A stretch of DNA of 64,000 nucleotides from Paludibacteraceae bacterium (GCA_905235505.1 CAJOMJ010000002.1:16484-80483), one strand, 5' to 3'; positions 44,686 through 54,024 are shown, numbered from the stretch's first letter. Program-made: numbers and translations. The notes: generated by a model from the letters alone, not told the origin.

Positions 44686-45468
44686 ATGAAACAGATACTG
44701 ATACTCACAGGCGGTTCGTCCGGCATAGGTAAGGCAGCGGCACAACTCTTTGCCAAGAAGGGTTTCGTGGTCTATGAACTCTCCCGCTCGGGCAAGTCGT
44801 ATGATAGCATAATTCATATTGACTGCGATGTAACCGACGAAGAGCAGGTGAATACCGCTGTTGCACAGGTCGTTGAAAAAGAGGGTAGAGTGGATATTCT
44901 CCTCTCTAATGCCGGTTATGGCGTGTCGGGTGCAGTGGAGTTTGTTGATACCGCTGATGCCAAACGCCAGTTTGATGTCAATTTCTTCGGCTCTCTGAAT
45001 ATTGTCAAGGCTGTATTGCCTGTAATGCGCAACCAAAAGCAGGGTAGGATAGTGTTCACCAGTAGTGTGGCAGCTGTGTTCAGTATCCCGTATCAGGCGT
45101 TCTATTCTGCTTCCAAGTCTGCTATCAATACCTTGGCTCTTGCCCTGAGAAACGAAGTGGCTGAGTTCGGTATCGAGGTTACCGCCTTGATGCCCGGCGA
45201 TGTCAATACAGGCTTCACTGCCGCAAGAGACAAGAAAAGCGCGGGCGAAGACGTATATACTCACATGCCCAAGGCAGTGGAAACAATGGAGAAAGATGAA
45301 ATGGGCGGAATGACTTCCGAATATCTTGCAGGGCAACTCTTCAAAGTGGCGACAAAACGCAATCCGGCTCCCCTTTATACCGCAGGTTTTCAGTATAAAC
45401 TGTTCTTGTTCTTGGACAGATTGCTGCCTAAACGCCTGAGCAATTGGATAGTTGGAAAATTATATTGA
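44686..45468 (+). CDS. Short-chain dehydrogenase, candidate 3-ketosphinganine reductase
   Basis: A 260-residue Rossmann-fold SDR. The cofactor loop TGGSSGIG (about 7-14) is the form typical of 3-ketodihydrosphingosine reductases; the NNAG-type motif reads LSNAGYGVSG, and the catalytic set is Ser in VFTSSVAAVFS, Tyr and Lys in YQAFYSASKSA. The C-terminal tail (LFLFLDRLLPKRLSNWIVGKLY) is hydrophobic and may touch the membrane. It begins 2 bp after serine palmitoyltransferase, so reduction of its product is the simplest reading. Another keto-lipid substrate is possible. An in-frame ATG at 44677 overlaps the previous gene. Confidence 0.8.
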   Translation: MKQILILTGGSSGIGKAAAQLFAKKGFVVYELSRSGKSYDSIIHIDCDVTDEEQVNTAVAQVVEKEGRVDILLSNAGYGVSGAVEFVDTADAKRQFDVNFFGSLNIVKAVLPVMRNQKQGRIVFTSSVAAVFSIPYQAFYSASKSAINTLALALRNEVAEFGIEVTALMPGDVNTGFTAARDKKSAGEDVYTHMPKAVETMEKDEMGGMTSEYLAGQLFKVATKRNPAPLYTAGFQYKLFLFLDRLLPKRLSNWIVGKLY

Positions 45469-45474
45469 TAAAGG

Positions 45475-45506
45475 TTTGCATATTTCAGAATAAAGCAGTA
45501 TCTTTG
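45475..45506 (+). promoter_or_regulatory. Promoter of tRNA-Gly and V-ATPase subunit B
   Basis: TTTG at 45475-45478, a 20-bp spacer, TATCTTTG at 45499-45506. The early transcribed sequence GCAACCTGATTTTGAGA resembles those after the rplM and tRNA-Thr promoters. Confidence 0.75.
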
Positions 45507-45585
45507 CAACCTGATTTTGAGAACCAAGTTTGTAAGGCGGCAGACGACGCTTGCTATTCATAAAACACTCGTTTTCAATCGTATC

Positions 45586-45656
45586 GCGGCATTAGCACAT
45601 CGGTAGTGCATGAGCTTCCCAAGCTTAGGAGGTGGGTTCGACTCCCATATGCCGCT
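45586..45656 (+). tRNA. tRNA-Gly (anticodon CCC)
   Basis: A complete cloverleaf: acceptor GCGGCAT/ATGCCGC, D stem GCAC/GTGC, anticodon stem TGAGC/GCTTA with loop TTCCCAA (anticodon CCC, reading GGG), T stem GTGGG/CCCAT with loop TTCGACT. The discriminator base is T. The 3' CCA is not encoded. It ends 16 bp before the subunit B start, so the tRNA must be cut out of the same transcript. Confidence 0.93.
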
Positions 45657-45672
45657 CTAAAATCTGTAAGAT

Positions 45673-46989
45673 ATGGCTAAAGCATTTCAGAAAATCTATA
45701 CGCAAATCACTGCTATTACTAAAGCCACCTGCTCCCTTAAAGCGCAAGGTGTAGGCAACGACGAACTCGCTACTGTTGATGGTAAACTCGCTCAGGTCGT
45801 CAAGATTATGGGCGATGAAGTCACTCTCCAGGTGTTTGAAGGTACCGAAGGTATCCCTACCAATGCAGAAGTGGTATTCCTCGGCAAAGCTCCTTCGCTC
45901 AAGGTAAGTGACCAACTCGCAGGGCGTTTCTTCAATGCCTACGGTGACCCTATTGACGGAGGACCGGAGATAGAAGGCGAGGAAGTGGAGATAGGCGGAC
46001 CCTCGGTTAACCCCGTCAGACGCAAGCAACCTTCCGAACTGATTGCAACCGGTATAGCAGGTATCGACCTTAATAACACTCTTGTCTCAGGGCAGAAGAT
46101 TCCTTTCTTTGCCGACCCTGACCAACCTTACAATCAGGTGATGGCAAACGTGGCTCTGCGTGCCGAGGCTGACAAGATTATCCTCGGTGGTATGGGTCTC
46201 ACCAACGACGACTACCTCTATTTCAAAAACGTGTTCTCCAACGCAGGCGTTCTCGACCGTATCGTCTCCTTCGTGAACACTACTGAGAACCCGCCTGTAG
46301 AGCGTCTGCTGATTCCCGATATGGCTCTTACCGCTGCCGAGTATTTCGCAGTGCAGAAAAACGAGAAAGTGCTTGTGCTGCTCACCGACATGACACTCTA
46401 TGCCGACGCACTCGCTATCGTCTCCAACCGTATGGATCAGATTCCTTCCAAAGACTCTATGCCCGGCTCGCTCTATAGCGACCTCGCCAAGATATACGAG
46501 AAAGCAGTGCAGTTCCCCACCGGCGGCTCTATCACTATCATTGCCGTAACCACTCTCTCCGGTGGAGACATCACACACGCCATTCCTGACAACACAGGTT
46601 ATATCACCGAAGGTCAGTTGTATCTGCGTCGTGACTCTGATATAGGTAAGGTTATCGTTGACCCCTTCCGCTCGCTCTCGCGTCTGAAACAACTTGTTGC
46701 AGGCAAGAAAACTCGCGAAGATCACCCGCAGGTCATGAACGCCGCTGTTCGTCTGTATGCAGACGCTGCCAATGCCAAGACCAAACTCGAAAACGGCTTC
46801 GACCTTACTGACTATGACAACCGCTGCCTGCAGTTCGCTAAAGACTATTCCGAAAAGATTCTTGCTATAGATGTTAATATCAATACCACAGAGATGCTCG
46901 ATGTGGCATGGAGCCTGTTCAAGAAACATTTTCGGCCGGAAGAAGTTAACATTAAACAAGAGTTGGTTGATAAATATTGGGGCAAATAA
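45673..46989 (+). CDS. ntpB: V-type ATP synthase subunit B
   Basis: The non-catalytic head subunit that alternates with A in the A3B3 ring; 438 residues. Family segments include GDEVTLQVFEGTEGIP, PSELIATGIAGIDLNNTLVSGQKIPFF (no Walker A lysine, as expected for B), MALTAAEYFAVQKNEKVLVLLTDMT and GGSITIIAVTTLSGGDITHAIPDNTGYITEGQ. It is 34 kb from D, I and K and has no A subunit beside it. It is preceded by tRNA-Gly within 16 bp on the same transcript and followed by an unrelated AsmA-like gene. Confidence 0.95.
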   Translation: MAKAFQKIYTQITAITKATCSLKAQGVGNDELATVDGKLAQVVKIMGDEVTLQVFEGTEGIPTNAEVVFLGKAPSLKVSDQLAGRFFNAYGDPIDGGPEIEGEEVEIGGPSVNPVRRKQPSELIATGIAGIDLNNTLVSGQKIPFFADPDQPYNQVMANVALRAEADKIILGGMGLTNDDYLYFKNVFSNAGVLDRIVSFVNTTENPPVERLLIPDMALTAAEYFAVQKNEKVLVLLTDMTLYADALAIVSNRMDQIPSKDSMPGSLYSDLAKIYEKAVQFPTGGSITIIAVTTLSGGDITHAIPDNTGYITEGQLYLRRDSDIGKVIVDPFRSLSRLKQLVAGKKTREDHPQVMNAAVRLYADAANAKTKLENGFDLTDYDNRCLQFAKDYSEKILAIDVNINTTEMLDVAWSLFKKHFRPEEVNIKQELVDKYWGK

Positions 46990-47048
46990 TTGTGCCCCTT
47001 TATTTTTAATATATCATCTTCTTATCACTTCTAATATCAACGTAAACT

Positions 47049-48716
47049 ATGACAAAGAAAAAACGTATCATCTTATGGTCGGTTCTCGGTGGAGTTGCAT
47101 TAATCCTCATAATTTGTATTTTCTGTGCAGATGCAATAGTTACCAATATAGCCGATAAGGAACTGAAAGAGGCACTTAGTAAGAACGACAAAGTGCAACT
47201 CTCATACGACAAACTCCATGTGCTTCTTATGTCAGGCACTGTCAGTCTCAGCAACATAGAGGCAACAATACCTTCCCCTGACACACTCTCCAAGGTTAAG
47301 GCGGAGCAAATCATAAAGATTCAAAACCTTGATATACGCGGCATCAACTGGCTCAAACTGCGTAAGAAAGAACTCAATATAATGGAGATTACTATCAAAT
47401 CTCCGCAGGCACAAATCGTTCTGCCACCTAAAGAATTAAAGAAGAAAAAGAAAGACTCCAAAGCCGGACTGGAGGCTGATACTCTGCAACATGCCGATTC
47501 CACCGCTGCCAATCCATTTAAGATATCTGTCGGTAGGATTAAACTTAAAAACGGCAGTCTGGCACTCACCCGCATTGGTGATAAGTTCTCCATCTCTGCC
47601 GATTCTCTCAATCTGAAAGTGTATGACCTCGGATACGACGTCGCAGAGAAGCAGATGGCATACAACGACTCCTTATATATTGTCAGTCTCAACAACTTCA
47701 ATATGCTTTCTTCTGATGGGCTGTTCCAACTGACTGTCGGACAACTCTCAACCGCAGATGCCGGTGCCGTCAATATTAAAGATATCCATGCACTAAACAC
47801 CTGCAAACAACAATCTCTGGCTAAGTTAATGGGCAAAATACCTGTTACATGGGTTGATGCTGTCATTCCGGAAATCACTACCTCCGAGTTCAATCTCGTT
47901 CGACAGATTGTACAGAAGAATATTGATATTCAGAATATTGACGTGAAAGGTAAACGGGTGGTCATCTATCGTGATACCCAATATCCTCCCAAAGTTCCTT
48001 TTGGAATGCCGCAAGAAGACATAATGAACATACCTGTTCCGGTGTCTGTTAATAACATCCATGTTACCCTGCCGAACTTCACTGCCTATGTTACTGAAGA
48101 TGGTACTCATGCAGGTGTAATGCCGCTCAACCACTTGAATATCAACATGAATAGTTTCAATAATAAACACGGCAACACTCTTGCGTCTCAAATCAACGGT
48201 AAGTTGGGAGAAAGCAAACTAAATATCAACCTCTCGTTGCATAATGATAAGGCTTGTACTTTTGACTACTCGTTTTATTCTGAAGACATCTCCTCCGACA
48301 TTCTCAATGGTTTCATACACCCGCTTAGTGGCACTTCTCTCTATGCCAATTTCCACTCTATAGATATCAAAACCAAAGGAAACAAGCAGGCTAACCGAGG
48401 CACGTTCTGCATGATATATGATAGTTTGTCTATGCATATCACAAAAGAAGATGCCCCCGAACGCCTCGCCAAAAATGCCGGAGTTATCAATGCTTTTGCA
48501 CCCGCTGTTATTCAGAAGCAGAACCCGCGCTCGCATGGCAAGGACCCGTTCGTTGCCGAGATTGACTTGCCGCGTAACCCGCAGAAAAACTTCGTCACAT
48601 ACGTCATTGATCCGCTTACCGATGGTATCATGCACTCCGCTTTTCCGGAGGGTATATACCAGTCAATCAGAAAAAGCATGTATGGTGACTCAAGTTCGCA
48701 AGCGAAGAAGAAGTAA
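47049..48716 (+). CDS. AsmA-like envelope protein
   Basis: A 555-residue protein with an N-terminal membrane anchor (IILWSVLGGVALILIICIFCADAIV, about 7-31) and a large periplasmic part. The pattern of NIxATIPSPDTL, IKIQNLDIRGINW, LNIMEITIKSPQAQIV, repeated beta strands with short linkers, resembles AsmA/DUF748 proteins that bridge inner and outer membrane and may move lipids. A Lys-rich stretch (ELKKKKKDSKAG, about 128-139) is odd. The C-terminal end (SQAKKK) lies in a 47-bp tandem repeat that continues past the stop codon. Function inferred from pattern only. Confidence 0.65.
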   Translation: MTKKKRIILWSVLGGVALILIICIFCADAIVTNIADKELKEALSKNDKVQLSYDKLHVLLMSGTVSLSNIEATIPSPDTLSKVKAEQIIKIQNLDIRGINWLKLRKKELNIMEITIKSPQAQIVLPPKELKKKKKDSKAGLEADTLQHADSTAANPFKISVGRIKLKNGSLALTRIGDKFSISADSLNLKVYDLGYDVAEKQMAYNDSLYIVSLNNFNMLSSDGLFQLTVGQLSTADAGAVNIKDIHALNTCKQQSLAKLMGKIPVTWVDAVIPEITTSEFNLVRQIVQKNIDIQNIDVKGKRVVIYRDTQYPPKVPFGMPQEDIMNIPVPVSVNNIHVTLPNFTAYVTEDGTHAGVMPLNHLNINMNSFNNKHGNTLASQINGKLGESKLNINLSLHNDKACTFDYSFYSEDISSDILNGFIHPLSGTSLYANFHSIDIKTKGNKQANRGTFCMIYDSLSMHITKEDAPERLAKNAGVINAFAPAVIQKQNPRSHGKDPFVAEIDLPRNPQKNFVTYVIDPLTDGIMHSAFPEGIYQSIRKSMYGDSSSQAKKK

Positions 48717-48789
48717 CCGTATCCCTTGCATCCGTTCGTAACTCGCAAGCGAAGAAGAAGTAACCGTTTCCCATGAATCCGTTTGCAAC
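48696..48789 (+). repeat. 47-bp tandem duplication at the end of the AsmA-like gene
   Basis: The 25-nt segment beginning TCGCAAGCGAAGAAGAAG at 48696 is repeated exactly at 48743, and the following bases are also similar, so the unit is 47 bp. The first copy encodes the last residues and stop codon; the second is outside the gene. ATCCGTTCGCAACT variants continue to about 48815. Confidence 0.85.
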
Positions 48790-48822
48790 TATCCGTTCGC
48801 AACTCTCCGTTCGCATCTCATA

Positions 48823-48890
<68 letters not shown>

Positions 48891-49115
48891 CCGGTCCCCC
48901 TTTCTCCTCCAAATCACCCATCTTTGCCCCCTCCCTCTGCTCCCAAATCACCCATCCCGACACCCCTTTTTGCCCCTTTCCACCCCTCTTTGGTTTTTAA
49001 CAATTTGTCGCTTTTTCCACTATACCCCCAAGCCGTCGTCATGCTATCTCTAAGCCGAGTGTAAGCCATCTCTGAATTTAACAAAAAGTCGCTTTTTGAC
49101 TCATGAGAGATTATA
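48891..49115 (+). repeat. Pyrimidine-rich non-coding stretch with short direct repeats
   Basis: 48891-48990 is almost purely C/T with A, and contains CAAATCACCCATC twice (about 48909 and 48943). Further on AACAA...GTCGCTTTTT occurs at about 49000 and 49080. The 31-nt dispersed repeat (copy of 10413-10443) lies at 49037-49067. No gene is seen. Confidence 0.6.
49037..49067 (+). repeat. 31-nt dispersed repeat, copy 2
   Basis: Identical to 10413-10443 except for one base (A for T near the end). Both lie upstream of a promoter within a gene-free stretch. Confidence 0.75.
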
Positions 49116-49147
49116 TTTGTATATGTCAGAAATAATCACTAACTTTG
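49116..49147 (+). promoter_or_regulatory. Promoter of the DUF2723 gene
   Basis: TTTG at 49116-49119, a 20-bp spacer, TAACTTTG at 49140-49147. Confidence 0.8.
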
Positions 49148-49220
49148 CAACCTTATTGTGTATGATAAGCAAAGCACTTATTCGTGTTTATACATTTATA
49201 TATCTATAACAAAAGTAACA

Positions 49221-52200
49221 ATGAAGAAATTTAAGTTTTGGAATGCGCTTTGCGGATGGTTGGCTTTTGCCATCGCTGCCGCTACGTATCTTCTTACTGT
49301 TGAGCCTACTGCCAGTTTCTGGGACTGCGGTGAGTTCATCTCGTCTGCTGACAAACTTGATGTCGGACACCCCCCGGGAGCACCATTTTTTATGCTTATG
49401 GGGCACTTCGTAAGTCTATTTGCAAGCGATGCCTCACACGTGGCTATGTGCGTGAACTCACTTTCCGCACTCATGTCGGCATTCACCATCCTCTTCCTCT
49501 TCTGGACAATCACAGCCCTCGCTAAGAAACTCCTGCCCAATCCGCAAGAGATGACTTTATGGCAGGCTGTCGCTATACTCGGCGCAGGTATGGTCGGGGC
49601 TTTGGCTTACACCTTCTCCGATACCTTCTGGTTCTCGGCAGTCGAAGGCGAAGTCTATGCCTCCTCGTCGTTCTTCACAGCCGTAGTATTCTGGTTGATA
49701 CTCAAATGGGATGAGAAAGCCGATGAAGAAGGCTCCGACAAGTGGCTTATACTCATCGCATATCTGATGGGTCTTAGCATCGGCGTCCACCTCTTGAACT
49801 TGCTTACCATACCCGCAATAGTACTTGTGTATTACTTCCGCAAGTACGACTTCTCATGGAAAGGTGTTATCCTCGCCTTCCTTGTCTCAGTTGCTGTGTT
49901 GGCTGTTGTTCTCTATGGTATCATACCCGGTTCCGTACAAGTGGCTTGCTGGTTTGAGTTGTTCTTCGTCAATCTACTCAAACTCCCCTTCAATACAGGT
50001 CTTTACATCTACCTTATTATGCTTGTCGCTTCGCTCGTTTGGGCAATATATGAGACTTATACCGACAAAAACCGTATAAGAATGAACCTCTCTGTCATTC
50101 TTGCAGTAACCCTGGCAGGTATTCCTTTCATCCGTGAGAGTGTGGTAATTGGTATTTTGCTTATTGCTACACTTGCCATTGTGCTCTTCATTCTGAAAGA
50201 GCGTGTGCCGGCGCGTTGGCTCAATACTGCCACTCTGATGATTACCGTCATACTGATTGGTTATTCATCCTATGCCGCAATAGTGATACGAAGCAGTGCA
50301 GACACCCCGATGGATCAGAACTCGCCTGATAATGTGTTCTCACTCAAATACTACCTCAATCGTGAGCAGTATGGCGACCGTCCCTTACTCTATGGTGCCG
50401 TATATAGTGCGCCTGTCGAACTCGAGGTAAAGGGCAATATCTGTGTACCTGTAGAGAATAAAGGGCATGCACAATATGCTCCCAAACCAAAGACTTCTCC
50501 CGATGAAAAGGACGAATATGTGGTCACAGGATACAAGACTTCATACAAGATGAAGAAAGAGTTTATGATGCTCTTCCCCCGTATGTATTCTCCCGATGGT
50601 CGTCACAAAGAGGCATACAAACAATGGGGAGATGTCAAAGGTAAGAAAATACGTTATGACTACTGTGGTCAGCAGAAAACCGATGTATGTCCCACCTTTG
50701 GTGAGAACCTTCGTTTCTTCTTCTCATATCAGTGCAACTTCATGTATTGGCGCTATTTCATGTGGAACTTTGCAGGGCGGCAGAACGACTTGCAAAGTTA
50801 TGGCGAAGTAACCAAAGGCAACTGGATAAGCGGTATTCCGGCTATTGATAATGCCCGACTTGGTGACCAAAAAGCACTCCCGCGTGAACTGCGTGAAAAC
50901 AAAGGGCATAATGTTTACTATATGCTGCCTCTGCTGCTTGGTCTGTTAGGTATATTCTACCAACTATGCAAACGCAAACAAGGCTTGCAGAACTTCACCC
51001 TTGTCTTCCTGCTGTTCTTCCTTACCGGTCTTGCTATAGTCGTCTATCTGAATCAGACACCCTACCAACCTCGTGAAAGGGATTATGCTTACGTAGGCTC
51101 ATTCTATGCTTTCGCTATCTGGATTGGTCTCGGTGTGATGGCACTTATTGACGGACTCAACTCACTCATGAAGAAAGACAATAAGGCAATAAAGACTGCT
51201 GTGGCAGTATGTCTTACTATACTGAGTCTAGGCGTGCCCGCATTGATGGCTCAGCAGAACTGGGATGACCACGACCGCTCCGACCGCTATTCTTGCCGTG
51301 ACTTTGGTGCTAACTATCTGCGCTCTTGTGAAGACCAAGGTATCATCTTTTCCAACGGTGACAACGATACCTTCCCCCTTTGGTACAATCAGGAGGTGGA
51401 AGAAGAAGGTACCAACCTGCGCGTATGTAACCTCAGTTATCTGCAAACCGACTGGTATATATCGCAGATGAAACGCCCGTATTATACATCAAAGGCTCTG
51501 CCTATCTCTTGGAAAGAGAAAGACTATATGCCCGGTAAGAACGAGGTCGTGTGGGTGGATAACAAACTTGCTACTCCCCTTGATGTACGCACTGCATTCG
51601 AGTTTGTCCGTTCTTCTGACCCTCGTACCAAACGTGACGGCGAGAGTTATATACCAAGTAATAAACTCTATATCTCTGTTGATAAAGAGCAACTTGCCAA
51701 CACCGAATGGGCAGACCAACCCGTTGTTGACCAACTCGATGTCAGGGTAGGGCGCCGACTCACACGTAGCGAAATGATGGTGCTTGAGATGATACAAACC
51801 AATCAGTTCCAACGCCCGATATATTTCGCAGTTACTGTTGGTAACGACTATTATCAAGGTCTTGAGAAGTACTTCTCTCTTACAGGTCTCGCTTACGAGG
51901 TTACCCCCGTGGCTTCTCCTGACGGGCAACCGCGAGTAAATACTGAGAAGATGTACGACAACATGATGCACAAGTTCCGTTATGGTAACATGAACAAACC
52001 GGGTATCTATATCGACGAGAACCTTATGCGTATGTGCCGCACACACCGTATGATGTTCTCACAACTTGCCGATGCACTCATTGCTGAAGGTAAGAAAGAA
52101 CAGGCGGTAGAAGTACTCGACTATGCAGAGCAGATGCTTCCCGGATACAATATCCCCTATGATTACACCTCTGCCACTATGGCTGTAGATTATTATCTCT

Positions 52201-52436
52201 GCGGTGAAAACGAGAAGGCTGACAAGATAATGGATGCCGTAGCACAAAACGATGTTGAATATCTCACATGGGGTGCAACGCTTGATAAACAAGGGCAGAA
52301 AGCAATGTCGCAGACCCTTGGTCATCATGCCGCTGTATTCGGCTTCGTACTACAGACTCTTGAGAGAAACGACCGTGCAGAACTGTTTGACAAGTGGTAT
52401 CCTCTGTATCAACAGTATGCAGGCATTGTAAGATAA
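49221..52436 (+). CDS. DUF2723 family membrane protein (GT117-like)
   Basis: A 1071-residue membrane protein typical of Bacteroidetes. The N-terminal half has about ten to twelve helices with the family start AATYLLTVEPTASFWDCGEFI (acidic residues just after the first helix, as in protein O-mannosyl- and other GT-C transferases) and HPPGAPFFMLMGHF. A hydrophilic region and a second membrane block (about 560-680) precede a soluble C-terminal domain with helical repeats (about 930-1071). Likely a lipid-linked-sugar glycosyltransferase acting on exported proteins; the donor is unknown. The start at 49221 is chosen because the frame from 49158 begins too close to the promoter and delays the first helix. 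It is followed by ruvX after 25 bp. Confidence 0.85.
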   Translation: MKKFKFWNALCGWLAFAIAAATYLLTVEPTASFWDCGEFISSADKLDVGHPPGAPFFMLMGHFVSLFASDASHVAMCVNSLSALMSAFTILFLFWTITALAKKLLPNPQEMTLWQAVAILGAGMVGALAYTFSDTFWFSAVEGEVYASSSFFTAVVFWLILKWDEKADEEGSDKWLILIAYLMGLSIGVHLLNLLTIPAIVLVYYFRKYDFSWKGVILAFLVSVAVLAVVLYGIIPGSVQVACWFELFFVNLLKLPFNTGLYIYLIMLVASLVWAIYETYTDKNRIRMNLSVILAVTLAGIPFIRESVVIGILLIATLAIVLFILKERVPARWLNTATLMITVILIGYSSYAAIVIRSSADTPMDQNSPDNVFSLKYYLNREQYGDRPLLYGAVYSAPVELEVKGNICVPVENKGHAQYAPKPKTSPDEKDEYVVTGYKTSYKMKKEFMMLFPRMYSPDGRHKEAYKQWGDVKGKKIRYDYCGQQKTDVCPTFGENLRFFFSYQCNFMYWRYFMWNFAGRQNDLQSYGEVTKGNWISGIPAIDNARLGDQKALPRELRENKGHNVYYMLPLLLGLLGIFYQLCKRKQGLQNFTLVFLLFFLTGLAIVVYLNQTPYQPRERDYAYVGSFYAFAIWIGLGVMALIDGLNSLMKKDNKAIKTAVAVCLTILSLGVPALMAQQNWDDHDRSDRYSCRDFGANYLRSCEDQGIIFSNGDNDTFPLWYNQEVEEEGTNLRVCNLSYLQTDWYISQMKRPYYTSKALPISWKEKDYMPGKNEVVWVDNKLATPLDVRTAFEFVRSSDPRTKRDGESYIPSNKLYISVDKEQLANTEWADQPVVDQLDVRVGRRLTRSEMMVLEMIQTNQFQRPIYFAVTVGNDYYQGLEKYFSLTGLAYEVTPVASPDGQPRVNTEKMYDNMMHKFRYGNMNKPGIYIDENLMRMCRTHRMMFSQLADALIAEGKKEQAVEVLDYAEQMLPGYNIPYDYTSATMAVDYYLCGENEKADKIMDAVAQNDVEYLTWGATLDKQGQKAMSQTLGHHAAVFGFVLQTLERNDRAELFDKWYPLYQQYAGIVR

Positions 52437-52461
52437 CAATTCCAAATTCCCGTACATTCTC

Positions 52462-52881
52462 ATGGGACGCATACTCGCGATAGATTATGGCAGAAAGCGC
52501 ACAGGGTTGGCTGCAACCGACCCTCTGCGACTTACTGCCCAACCGCTTGAGACTGTACCGACACACACACTCATAGATTGGCTCAGCAACTATTTCCGGC
52601 ATGAGCAAGTCGATTGTGTGGTTCTCGGATACCCGCGTCAGATGTCAGGTGAAGATAGTGAGTCGATGAATTATATCACTCCATTCATCTCTCTCTTCAA
52701 GAAGAACTTCCCTGAGCATCAACTTGTAATGTACGATGAGCGTTTTACCTCTGTTCTTGCTCACAGGGCAATGATTGAAGGCGGGATGAAGAAGCAGCAA
52801 CGCCGCGACAAATCGGTTGTAGATAAGATTGCTGCCTGCATAATACTTGAAGACTACCTAACGACAATTCATAATTCCTAA
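52462..52881 (+). CDS. ruvX: Putative Holliday junction resolvase / pre-16S rRNA nuclease
   Basis: A 139-residue RNase H-fold protein of the YqgF/RuvX family. It starts MGRILAIDYGRKRTGLAATDP with the first catalytic Asp, and has VVLGYPRQMSG, VMYDERFTSVLA and KSVVDKIAACIILEDYL with the C-terminal acidic site. In E. coli the protein matures the 5' end of 16S rRNA. It is 5 bp from def. Confidence 0.93.
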   Translation: MGRILAIDYGRKRTGLAATDPLRLTAQPLETVPTHTLIDWLSNYFRHEQVDCVVLGYPRQMSGEDSESMNYITPFISLFKKNFPEHQLVMYDERFTSVLAHRAMIEGGMKKQQRRDKSVVDKIAACIILEDYLTTIHNS

Positions 52882-52886
52882 TCAAA

Positions 52887-53438
52887 ATGATATTACCGAT
52901 TTATTTATATGGTCAGCCGGTTTTAAGGCGTGAAACTGAAGAGATAGATAAAGACTATCCCGAACTCAAGCAACTTGTGGCAGATATGTTCGAAACACTT
53001 ACACAGGCTGATGGTTGTGGATTAGCAGCTCCGCAGATAGGCAGGAGTATCAGGCTCTTCATTGTAGATGGCAGTGAACTTGGAGAAGACTACCCTGACT
53101 GTGCCAACTTCAAGAAGACATTCATAAACCCCGAAATCATCGAAGAATCTGAAGATACTGCTGTATATAGCGAAGGCTGCCTCTCGCTGCCCGGTATTAG
53201 CGAGAATGTGGTAAGACCCAAGACCATTGTTATTCATTATTACGATGAAGACTTCAATGAGCATGAGGAAGAGTACACAGGTTTTCAGGCACGTATCATA
53301 GAGCATGAGTACGACCATTTGGAAGGAAACGTGTTTACCGACCGTATATCTCCTATTCGCCGTCAGTTTGTCAAAACCAAACTGACTAACATTGCCAAGG
53401 GTAAGACCACTGCCAAATACCGCACAAAACGTCAATAA
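52887..53438 (+). CDS. def: Peptide deformylase
   Basis: Removes formyl from the N-terminal Met of new proteins. The 183-residue metalloenzyme has all three motifs: GCGLAAPQIG (about 45-54), EGCLSLPG with the metal Cys (about 95) and HEYDHLEG with two metal His and the catalytic Glu (about 138). It sits in a tight run with ruvX and mntP. Confidence 0.96.
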   Translation: MILPIYLYGQPVLRRETEEIDKDYPELKQLVADMFETLTQADGCGLAAPQIGRSIRLFIVDGSELGEDYPDCANFKKTFINPEIIEESEDTAVYSEGCLSLPGISENVVRPKTIVIHYYDEDFNEHEEEYTGFQARIIEHEYDHLEGNVFTDRISPIRRQFVKTKLTNIAKGKTTAKYRTKRQ

Positions 53439-53447
53439 TTAGATTAG

Positions 53448-54023
53448 ATGGATCTGCTTAGCATCATATTGCTTGCTATAGGTCTTGCAATGGACTGTCT
53501 GGCAGTGTCACTCACGAAAGGTCTGTCATCGGTCACCCGCCCGCAATGGGGTTATGCTCTTCTTATGGCAGTATGTTTTGGTCTGTATCAAGGGCTGATG
53601 CCATTGCTCAGTTTCTTCGCAGGAGTCAGTTTCACCGAGTTTTTTGACCGATGGACACATTGGATAGCTCTCATTCTATTGGGAATAATCGGCGGAAAGA
53701 TGATATATGAAGGCTTCACCGGTCATACGGACTCAGCGGCGGAAACAAAGTCCGACAAACATCTGTTCTCGTTTTGGGGTATTCAGGTGCTTGCTATTGC
53801 CACAAGTATTGACGCTTTTGCCACCGGAGTACTCTTCATCTCGTCCCCGCAGATGCTGTGGTTAGGCGTATCGGTGATAGCACTTGTAAGTTTCCTTTTC
53901 TCTGTTGCAGGATATTGGTTGGGGACGATGTTCGGGAAACGATTCCGTTTCAATGCCAATCTTGTAGGCGGACTGATACTGATTGCAATTGGTCTTAAGA
54001 TATTTATAGAACACTATATTTAA
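53448..54023 (+). CDS. mntP: Manganese efflux pump
   Basis: A 191-residue inner-membrane protein with six helices in the two-fold repeat of the MntP (DUF204) family. The conserved acidic residues are in helix 1 (AIGLAMDCLAVSLTKGL) and helix 4 (AIATSIDAFATGVLF). Exports Mn2+ in E. coli. No mntP-type riboswitch is seen; it is inside an operon, 9 bp after def. Confidence 0.92.
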   Translation: MDLLSIILLAIGLAMDCLAVSLTKGLSSVTRPQWGYALLMAVCFGLYQGLMPLLSFFAGVSFTEFFDRWTHWIALILLGIIGGKMIYEGFTGHTDSAAETKSDKHLFSFWGIQVLAIATSIDAFATGVLFISSPQMLWLGVSVIALVSFLFSVAGYWLGTMFGKRFRFNANLVGGLILIAIGLKIFIEHYI

Positions 54024-54024
54024 T

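Noticed and set aside
46087-46959. Long frame opposite ntpB
   Set aside because: Shadow of a well-identified gene; no domain features.
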